DNA of 64,000 nucleotides, from positions 58,176 to 122,175 of the forward strand of contig JBBROA010000002.1 in NCBI GenBank assembly GCA_038229875.1, written 5' to 3'. Under the pieces are notes generated by a model. That model had not been told where the DNA came from. It saw nothing but the letters and a program-made list of their open reading frames with translations, and ran no database searches. Positions within the stretch are counted from its first letter, which is position 1; every line of letters begins with the position of its first letter. Below are positions 58,158 through 64,000 of this stretch, piece after piece. The translations under genes were made by a program, and so were the position numbers. The stretch comes from JALYUA01 sp038229875 (GTDB lineage Bacteria; Acidobacteriota; Thermoanaerobaculia; UBA5066; Gp7-AA6).

Positions 58158-58872
58158 CTTCGTACCGGTATCCGAGGCCGTGGACGGTTTCGATCCCGGA
58201 GAACGCGGGCTCGGTCTCGACCAACTTGCGCCTCAGCCGTTTGATGTGACTGTCGATCGTCCGCTCGCTCACGAACGCGTCGTGGGGGTAAGCATCCTCC
58301 ATGAGCTGACGCCGCGTCTTGACGTGCCCTGGGTGCCGCACGAGCGACTGCAGAAGGAGAAACTCCGTGACGGTCAGCGAGACGAGCGCGCCGTTCCACT
58401 TCGCCGTGTAACGCTCGAGGTCGAGCTCGAGCGGGCCGGCCTTCAGCAGTTGCGCGGGCTCCGAGGACGTCCCCGAGCGGACGAGCGCCGCGCGGCGGAA
58501 CAGGACTTTGACGCGCGCGATCAGCTCCCGCATCGAGAACGGCTTGCACAGGTAGTCGTCCGCGCCGAGCTCGAGTCCCAGCACGCGGTCGAGCTCCTCG
58601 TCCCGGGAGCTCAAGAAGATGATCGGCAGCGTCTCCGAGCGGGCGCGCAGCTTCCGGCAGAGCTCCAGGCCGTCCATGCGCGGCAGAACGATGTCGAGGA
58701 TCGCAAGCCCGGGCAGCTCCTGATGCAGCGAGTCCCATGCCTCGCGTCCGTCTGAAAACGCGCGCACCCGGTAGCCTTCGCGCTTCAGCGCAAAGCTCAC
58801 CGTCTCGCGGATCGTGGGCTCGTCGTCCACGACCGCCACCGTCTCGGGATTTGCGGTTTTCACCACCCGCAT
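58150..58872 (-). CDS. OmpR-family response regulator of the dedicated sortase system
   Basis: Transcription regulator of 240 residues. Receiver domain with the acidic pair near 16-17 (VVDDEP), phospho-acceptor Asp60 in LAILDIVLPRMDG and Lys in YLCKPFS near 110. The winged-helix domain (LTVTEFLLLQSLVRHPGHV; RTIDSHIKRLRRKL; GLGYRYEG) completes the OmpR/PhoB layout. I chose the ATG at 58872 since the usual receiver start follows; an upstream in-frame ATG at 58920 is possible. Divergent from the target gene; the 128 bases between them should hold the controlled promoter, with TTCGCCACATTCTTCCGCC as a candidate direct repeat. Confidence 0.91.
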   Translation of the reverse strand: MRVVKTANPETVAVVDDEPTIRETVSFALKREGYRVRAFSDGREAWDSLHQELPGLAILDIVLPRMDGLELCRKLRARSETLPIIFLSSRDEELDRVLGLELGADDYLCKPFSMRELIARVKVLFRRAALVRSGTSSEPAQLLKAGPLELDLERYTAKWNGALVSLTVTEFLLLQSLVRHPGHVKTRRQLMEDAYPHDAFVSERTIDSHIKRLRRKLVETEPAFSGIETVHGLGYRYEGG

Positions 58873-59000
58873 TCTGGCGCGCTTTGCCCGGGCGCGGAAG
58901 CGCCGCCACGGTTTCGCCACATTCTTCCGCCGAAATTCCTCGCCGAGGGCACCGCGGGGACTCGCCCGGGAGGTCTCCTTGCAACCCAGGGAGGTGTCTC

Positions 59001-61094
59001 ATGGCACTCGCGAATTTTGGGACTCGTTTCGGGCGCGGCGCCGCCGCGATCGTTTTCTTTCTTCTCTCCCAATCGGCCCTCTCCCAGACGTCGCCGGTTC
59101 GTCCGGATGAAGTTCACGCCGGAGCGCTTCTCTTCAAGACCGCGAGTCCGGGCCTCTATCTGCCCGCCCCGGTTCTGGACACCGACGTTTCGATCCGCGT
59201 CACCGGGATGATCGCGCGCACGACCGTCTCGCAGCATTTCCGAAACGGGACGGGGAGCTGCGTCGAGGGCCTCTACGTTTTTCCGCTTCCGGAAGGCTCG
59301 GCGGTCGACGCGATGCGGCTCGTCGTCGGAGACCGCATCATCGAGGGCGAGATCCGGGAGAGGGAGGAGGCCCGGAAAGTCTACGAACAGGCGAAATCCG
59401 AAGGCCGAAAAGCGTCTCTCGTCGAGCAGGAACGGCCGAACGTGTTCACGACATCGGTCGCGAGCATCGGCCCGGACGAGGAGGTGCAGGTCGTCATCGA
59501 GTACCAGGAGGCCCTCCGGTTCGACCAGGGCAGCTACCGGCTCCGCTTTCCGCTGGTCGTCGCCCCCCGGTACATCTCGGGCGCGAAACCGGCCGGGCCG
59601 GAGACGGTCTCCGGCGGCGCAGACACTGCGAGCCCGGGCTCCGGATGGGCGGCGAACACCGCCCGCGTGTCGGACGCGAAGAGGATCACGCCGCCCGTCG
59701 CGGACCCGGCCGCCGGGTTCACAAATCCCGTCCATCTCAAGGTCAACCTCGACCCGGGATTCCCGGTCCGGCGGGTCGCGAGCGGCTCGCACGCGCTACG
59801 CACCGAGGCGGGCCAGGGCAACCAGACGCTCGTCACGCTCGCCGACCGCGCCATTCCGGCGGACCGCGACTTCGAGCTCTCGTGGGAGCCCGACCTGGGC
59901 CGTGAACCGACGGCGGCCGTGTTCTCCCAGGCCGTCGGAGGCGGAGGCGGAAGCGAGCTCTACGCGCTCCTGATGGTGATCCCGCCCAACGCGGCGGTCG
60001 AGCCCCGAGCCCGTCTGCCCCGCGAAACGGTCTTCGTCATCGACACGTCGGGCTCGATGCACGGCACGTCGATCGAGGGCGCGAAGGCGGCGCTCGCGCT
60101 CGCGCTCTCGAGGCTCGCGCCGGAGGACCGCTTCAACTTGATCGAGTTCAACAGCGTCACGCGCCGGCTCTTTCCCGAAAGCCGCCGCGCACTGCCCGAC
60201 GCCGTGGAGACCGCACGAAAATGGGTCGGGAGGCTCAGGGCCGAGGGCGGGACGGAGATGCTCCCCGCGCTCGCCGCCGCGCTCGAAGGCTCGGAGGCGG
60301 AATCGGCAGTCCGCCAGGTCCTCTTCATGACCGACGGAGCGGTCGGAAACGAGGAGGAGCTGTTCTCCTACATTCAGGCGCACCTCGGAAGGAGCCGCCT
60401 CTTCACGGTGGGGCTCGGCTCGGCGCCGAACTCCCACTTCATGACGCGCGCGGCGCTCTTCGGCCGCGGGACGTTCACGTACGTCGCGAGCGCCGCGGAG
60501 GTCCAGCCGAAGATGTCCGCGCTCTTCCGCAAGCTCGAAGCGCCGGTGCTGACGAACCTGGAGGTCAAGTGGGACGACGCGAACGCCGAAGCGTGGCCTT
60601 CCCGGCTCCCGGACCTCTATGCGGGCGAGCCGCTCGTCGTCTCGGTCCGACTCTCCGGGGGCTCGACGGGTGTGACCGTCTCCGGCGATCGCGGCGGGCA
60701 ACCCTGGTCGCATCGTCTCTCTCTCGCGGCCTCCCGCGAGGATTCCGGGGTGGCGCGGCTCTGGGCTCGCTCGAAGATCTCATCGCTCACCGATTCTGCG
60801 ACCGCGGGTGCGGACGCGGAGAAGGTCCGACGCGCGGTTGTCGAGATCGCGCTCGCCCACCATCTCGTCTCGAGCTTCACGAGCCTGGTCGCCGTCGATG
60901 TCACGCCAACGATCGGCCGGGGAACCGCCTGCGAAGCGAGGGCGATTCCCGTGCAGATGCCCGACGGCTGGAGCGCCGAGCACGTTTTCGGCGAAATGCC
61001 TTCCACCGCGACTCCGGGTCCGCTCCTCCTCCTGCTCGGGTTCACGCTGCTGGCCGCGGCCTTTGCGCTCAAGACCGTCGGAGGCGGCCGATGA
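59001..61094 (+). CDS. VIT-VWA surface protein, sortase target of the dedicated system
   Basis: Exported protein of 697 residues. A signal peptide (AAAIVFFLLSQSALSQ) ends near 29. A VIT domain follows, with VTGMIARTTVSQHFRNGTGS near 68 and EGLYVFPLPEGSAVDAM near 90, then a VWA domain with the MIDAS motif DTSGSM at about 348 and FMTDGAVGNEEE near 445. The C-terminus has a sorting signal: MPSTATPGP at 666-674, a hydrophobic stretch (LLLLLGFTLLAAAFAL) and a basic end. It corresponds to the marine proteobacterial sortase target family, whose LPxTAT-like signal is cut by the companion sortase. AGGGAGG precedes the ATG. The stop overlaps the sortase start. Confidence 0.92.
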   Translation: MALANFGTRFGRGAAAIVFFLLSQSALSQTSPVRPDEVHAGALLFKTASPGLYLPAPVLDTDVSIRVTGMIARTTVSQHFRNGTGSCVEGLYVFPLPEGSAVDAMRLVVGDRIIEGEIREREEARKVYEQAKSEGRKASLVEQERPNVFTTSVASIGPDEEVQVVIEYQEALRFDQGSYRLRFPLVVAPRYISGAKPAGPETVSGGADTASPGSGWAANTARVSDAKRITPPVADPAAGFTNPVHLKVNLDPGFPVRRVASGSHALRTEAGQGNQTLVTLADRAIPADRDFELSWEPDLGREPTAAVFSQAVGGGGGSELYALLMVIPPNAAVEPRARLPRETVFVIDTSGSMHGTSIEGAKAALALALSRLAPEDRFNLIEFNSVTRRLFPESRRALPDAVETARKWVGRLRAEGGTEMLPALAAALEGSEAESAVRQVLFMTDGAVGNEEELFSYIQAHLGRSRLFTVGLGSAPNSHFMTRAALFGRGTFTYVASAAEVQPKMSALFRKLEAPVLTNLEVKWDDANAEAWPSRLPDLYAGEPLVVSVRLSGGSTGVTVSGDRGGQPWSHRLSLAASREDSGVARLWARSKISSLTDSATAGADAEKVRRAVVEIALAHHLVSSFTSLVAVDVTPTIGRGTACEARAIPVQMPDGWSAEHVFGEMPSTATPGPLLLLLGFTLLAAAFALKTVGGGR

Positions 61095-61657
61095 CCCGGC
61101 GATGGCTCAGCCGCCTCCCGGCAGCGATCGCGGTCGCGGGCATTCTCATGCTCTCCCAGGGCGGATGGGTCTACCTGAAGGCGAGCCTCGCGCAGGTTCT
61201 GCTCCACCGCGCGTGGGCGAAGACGCTCGCCGGAGGGGAGGAGGTCAAGCCGTGGCCATGGGCGGACACGTGGCCCATCGCGCGCCTGACCGTCCCGGCG
61301 GCGGGCGTCGATCAGATCGTCCTCGCCGGCGCCTCGGGCCGCACTCTCGCTTTCGGCCCCGGGCATCTCGACGGCAGCGCGCGCCCAGGCCGCGGAGGGA
61401 ATTGCGTCCTCTCGGCGCACCGGGATACGCAATTCCGTTTTCTTCGCGATCTCTCCCCGGGCGACGAGATCCGGATCCAGGCCGCGGACGGGAAGACGGC
61501 GGTCTACCGCGTCGTCGCGGGCCGGGTCATCGACAAAGCCTCCACCGGGGTCCTCAAGCCCACCGCGGGACGGACGCTCACCCTTCTGACCTGCTACCCC
61601 TTCGACGCCGTGGTCCCGGGAGGAAGGCTCCGGTACGTGGTCCGGGCGAGGGGCTAG
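61091..61657 (+). CDS. Class GN-type sortase
   Basis: Membrane-anchored transpeptidase/protease of 188 residues dedicated to the VIT-VWA protein. The N-terminal anchor is AAIAVAGILMLSQGGWVYL, the class-typical KPWPWADTWPIARL is near 53-66, catalytic His110 is in LSAHRDTQF, catalytic Cys168 in LLTCYPFD, and the Arg is in GGRLRYVV (179 or 181). These match sortases of Gram-negative dedicated systems rather than the housekeeping sortases of Gram-positives. The ATG overlaps the target stop (ATGA), so substrate and enzyme are made together. Confidence 0.92.
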   Translation: MTRRWLSRLPAAIAVAGILMLSQGGWVYLKASLAQVLLHRAWAKTLAGGEEVKPWPWADTWPIARLTVPAAGVDQIVLAGASGRTLAFGPGHLDGSARPGRGGNCVLSAHRDTQFRFLRDLSPGDEIRIQAADGKTAVYRVVAGRVIDKASTGVLKPTAGRTLTLLTCYPFDAVVPGGRLRYVVRARG

Positions 61658-61670
61658 GGGTCTCCGTAGC

Positions 61671-61700
61671 GCTTTCGCCTTCCGCCCTTCGCCCTCAAGG
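61671..61700. repeat. Heptanucleotide tandem repeat, four units
   Basis: GCTTTCG, CCTTCCG, CCCTTCG and CCCTCAA in seven-base period, 14 bases after the sortase stop and upstream of pckA. Confidence 0.55.
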
Positions 61701-61783
61701 CAATTTGTCCCTTCGGCGAACAGATTCGCCGCCTCCTTGATATTCTGGGCGGCCCTGGTGGGAAGGAAGCTTTGGAGGGAAAC

Positions 61784-63325
61784 ATGAGCACCGTCGAAAC
61801 CGTCTCCCCCCGGACCATCCGGGCCCGCACGATCCGCAAAGACCTGCCGGGAGACGAGCTGCGCGCTCTGGCCCGCTCGGGGGAAAAAACGACCGAATAT
61901 GGATCCCCGGTCTACTCGACGCGGGTGAAGAACCGGTCCGCGAAGAACACCTACATCGTGGAAGACGGCGTCCAGGTCGGCGTCATGCAGCAGCCGATCG
62001 AGCGCTCCCGGGCCGAGGACACCGTCCGGAAGGTGCAGGAGGCGCTGCTTCAGATGGACCTCGTCCAGGTCGACCGCCGGATGGGCGACCATCCCGATGC
62101 GACGCTCCGCTGCCGGCTCTACGTCCCGGTCGAGTACGCCCGCATCGCGTACATGTGGCACAACATGCTCTTTCCCTCGGACTCGACCTACGAGCCCGAC
62201 TTCGTCTCCGTGTACGTTCCGGAGTGGCCGGAGCGCCTCATCTTCGCGGACGTCGAGCAGGGCTACACCTACATCCTGGGGAGCGACTATCCCGGCGAAG
62301 CCAAGAAATCCATGCTCCGGCAGGCGATGTTCTGGATCAAGCGGCGCGGCGGGCTGGGCCTGCACGCCGGGTCCAAGATTCTCCGGGTGACCGGGCCCGA
62401 CGGCGCGCTGCGAGACGTCGGATTCCTGCTGTTCGGGCTGTCCGGCACGGGCAAGACCACGCTGACGCTTCACGACCACGGCCTGCAGCCTCCCGAGTCC
62501 GCGATCATCAAACAGGACGACGTGGTCCTTTTGACCCGGGAAGGTCGGGCCTACGGGACGGAAGACGGCTTCTACATCAAGACGGAGGGTCTCGAGCCTT
62601 CACAGACCGTCCTCTGGGGCGCCGCCACGCACGCGAGCGCCACGTACGAGAACATCATGGTGAACGATTCCGGCAAGGTCGACTTCCTGGACACCTCCCT
62701 CACCTCGAACGGCCGCGGCGTCGTTCTCCGCAAACACATCCGCGGCACCGGCGATGGAATCGACCTGCCGAAAGCGAACAAGATCGTCTTCATCACCCGC
62801 CGCAACGACATCGTTCCCGTCTGCGCGAGGCTGACGCCCGAGCAGGCCGCCGCCTATTTCATGCTCGGCGAATCGATCGAGACCTCCGCGGGCGATCCGA
62901 CGAAAGCCGGACAGGCCAAGCGCGAGGTCGGCACGAACCCGTTCATCGTCGGGCCGGAAGCCGAGGAAGGCAACCGGCTGCTCCAGATCCTCCGCGAGAA
63001 TCCCGACATGCAGGCATACATCTTGAACACCGGCTCGATTGGCGCGAAGGGCGCCTCGCCTGGCGAAAAGATCACGATCCGGATTTCGACGGAGATCATG
63101 AAGCAGATCGCGAAGGAAGGCATCGCCTGGCAGCGGGACAACGACTGGGGCTACGACATCCCCACCGACGTGCCCGGCATCAACCTCGAGAACTACACGC
63201 CGACGACGCGCTATTCGGACGCGGAATACGCCGCGCTGATCGACAAGCTCCGCGCGGAGCGGCGCGAATGGCTGGCCAGGTTCCCGGGGCTCGACCCCGC
63301 GATTCCGGACGCGATCGAGGTCTAG
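61784..63325 (+). CDS. pckA: Phosphoenolpyruvate carboxykinase (ATP)
   Basis: Gluconeogenic enzyme turning oxaloacetate into PEP with ATP, 513 residues. LRCRLYVPVEYARIAYMWH near 107, GSDYPGEAKKSMLRQAMFW near 167 (substrate and metal site Lys), the P-loop LLFGLSGTGKTTLTLHDHG near 214, IIKQDDVVLL near 242, FITRRNDIVPV near 330 and GTNPFIVGPEAEEGNR near 386 are the ATP-type family blocks; GTP-type enzymes differ. The ATG at 61784 has GGAGGG five bases upstream; an in-frame TTG at 61772 is less likely. The downstream citrate synthase gene follows with one base between. Confidence 0.93.
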   Translation: MSTVETVSPRTIRARTIRKDLPGDELRALARSGEKTTEYGSPVYSTRVKNRSAKNTYIVEDGVQVGVMQQPIERSRAEDTVRKVQEALLQMDLVQVDRRMGDHPDATLRCRLYVPVEYARIAYMWHNMLFPSDSTYEPDFVSVYVPEWPERLIFADVEQGYTYILGSDYPGEAKKSMLRQAMFWIKRRGGLGLHAGSKILRVTGPDGALRDVGFLLFGLSGTGKTTLTLHDHGLQPPESAIIKQDDVVLLTREGRAYGTEDGFYIKTEGLEPSQTVLWGAATHASATYENIMVNDSGKVDFLDTSLTSNGRGVVLRKHIRGTGDGIDLPKANKIVFITRRNDIVPVCARLTPEQAAAYFMLGESIETSAGDPTKAGQAKREVGTNPFIVGPEAEEGNRLLQILRENPDMQAYILNTGSIGAKGASPGEKITIRISTEIMKQIAKEGIAWQRDNDWGYDIPTDVPGINLENYTPTTRYSDAEYAALIDKLRAERREWLARFPGLDPAIPDAIEV

Positions 63326-63326
63326 T

Positions 63327-64000
63327 GTGGTCGAAGTCGAAGGTCTTCAGGACGTCGTCGCGGCGGATTCGTCGATCTGTTACATCGATGGAGACCGCGG
63401 AATCCTGTCGTATCGCGGAATCGACATCCACGACCTGGCGGACCATTCCAGCTTCGAGGAAGTCTGCTTCCTTCTCTGGCAAGGACGCCTCCCGCGTCTG
63501 GAAGAACTCGGCCGGCTTCGGAGCGAGATCGGCCGCGAAAGGCCCGTTCCGGCCGAGACGCTCGAGCTCCTGGGTGGCCTCGCTTCGAAATCGAACGCGA
63601 TGGATGCGCTCCGGACGACGGTTTCGGCGCTGTCCGCCACGGATCCGGACGCGGCGGACATGTCCCCGGAGGCGAACCGCCGGAAAGCCGTCCGGCTGAC
63701 GGGACAGCTCGCGACGATCGTCGCCGCTTTTCACCGAATGCGGCAGAAAAAGCCGGTCGTGCCTCCGGACCCCGGACGAGGCCATGCGGAAGACTTCCTG
63801 CGGATGTTGAACGGCGAGACGGCGACATCCGCGGCCGTCAAGGCTCTCGACGTGGCCCTGATCCTCCACGCCGACCACGAATTAAACGCTTCGACCTTCG
63901 CCGCCCGCGTGACTGCCGCCACGCTCTCGGACATCCATTCCGCGATCACCTCGGCGATCGGCACGTTGAAGGGGCCGCTTCACGGCGGCGCGAACGAGGC
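63327..64000 (+). CDS. Citrate synthase, cut by the window end
   Basis: N-terminal 224 residues of a citrate synthase-family enzyme (acetyl-CoA plus oxaloacetate, or propionyl-CoA for a methylcitrate synthase). GLQDVVAADSSICYIDGDRG, SYRGIDIHDLADHSSFEEV near 32 and VALILHADHELNASTFAARV near 180 (catalytic His in ADHELN) precede SAIGTLKGPLHGGANEA at the window edge. The form is the short, Bacillus CitZ-like type rather than the hexameric E. coli type. The GTG at 63327 lies one base after the pckA stop, so both genes use oxaloacetate and are probably co-expressed. No ribosome site is visible. Confidence 0.92.
   Translation, partial: MVEVEGLQDVVAADSSICYIDGDRGILSYRGIDIHDLADHSSFEEVCFLLWQGRLPRLEELGRLRSEIGRERPVPAETLELLGGLASKSNAMDALRTTVSALSATDPDAADMSPEANRRKAVRLTGQLATIVAAFHRMRQKKPVVPPDPGRGHAEDFLRMLNGETATSAAVKALDVALILHADHELNASTFAARVTAATLSDIHSAITSAIGTLKGPLHGGANE

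Overview
The window is a high-GC bacterial chromosome segment with about 50 genes packed on both strands and no tRNA, rRNA, CRISPR, prophage or insertion sequence that I can see. The content fits a diderm respiring heterotroph: Tat-exported molybdoenzyme, c-type cytochrome protein, secretin-type domain, CLC channel, P450, type I glutamine synthetase, ATP-type PEP carboxykinase. Several genes appear to be transcribed without a leader (a TANNNT hexamer 6-7 bases before an ATG or GTG), start codons are often GTG, TTG or even CTG, and at least a dozen gene pairs overlap by four bases (NTGA). An Acidobacteriota-like or similar deep-branching lineage is my best guess; this is inference without any database search.

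Layout. 1-3.5 kb: MalK/MalF/MalG-type sugar ABC transporter (ATPase cut by the window edge), both permeases with unusual soluble inserts. 3.6-7.6 kb: CPA2 antiporter, cytochrome P450, CLC channel. 7.6-16.6 kb: a gene remnant, a glucoamylase-family protein, a flavin disulfide reductase, an exported transglutaminase-like protein, an ECF sigma factor, a di-haem cytochrome c protein and two zinc alcohol dehydrogenases (one frameshifted). 16.7-24.3 kb: a malonate-type operon in which a complete branched-chain-amino-acid-type (HAAT) ABC transporter is flanked by malonyl-CoA decarboxylase and a malonyl-CoA synthetase-like ligase. 24.4-30.4 kb: an MFS carrier and a second HAAT transporter whose two ATPases are fused into one chain. 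30.5-35.7 kb: lipocalin-like protein, acetyl-CoA synthetase, MmcQ/YjbR protein, quinone oxidoreductase and an MFS exporter behind a small upstream ORF.

35.7-44.1 kb: a respiratory formate dehydrogenase locus (FdhD, selenocysteine-containing FdnG with an in-frame UGA and SECIS stem-loop, FdnH, FdnI, FdhE, a haemerythrin-like protein) facing moaA for molybdenum cofactor synthesis. 44.2-50 kb: methyltransferase, thioredoxin-fold protein, then a MoxR-type AAA+ ATPase / VWA pair with an HpcH/HpaI aldolase between them, followed by a small membrane protein and a free-standing secretin STN-domain protein. 50-56.4 kb: GH63-type glucosidase, remnant of an FG-GAP/VCBS repeat protein, metallo-beta-lactamase-fold protein, queA and glnA with a clear terminator and a palindromic operator. 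56.5-61.7 kb: a complete dedicated sortase system (histidine kinase, response regulator, VIT-VWA target with a C-terminal sorting signal, class GN-like sortase). 61.8 kb to the end: pckA and a truncated citrate synthase gene.

The most interesting items are the malonate/HAAT operon, the dedicated sortase module, the selenoprotein formate dehydrogenase, heptanucleotide tandem repeats at five intergenic places (one forming an inverted pair), and the widespread leaderless promoters.
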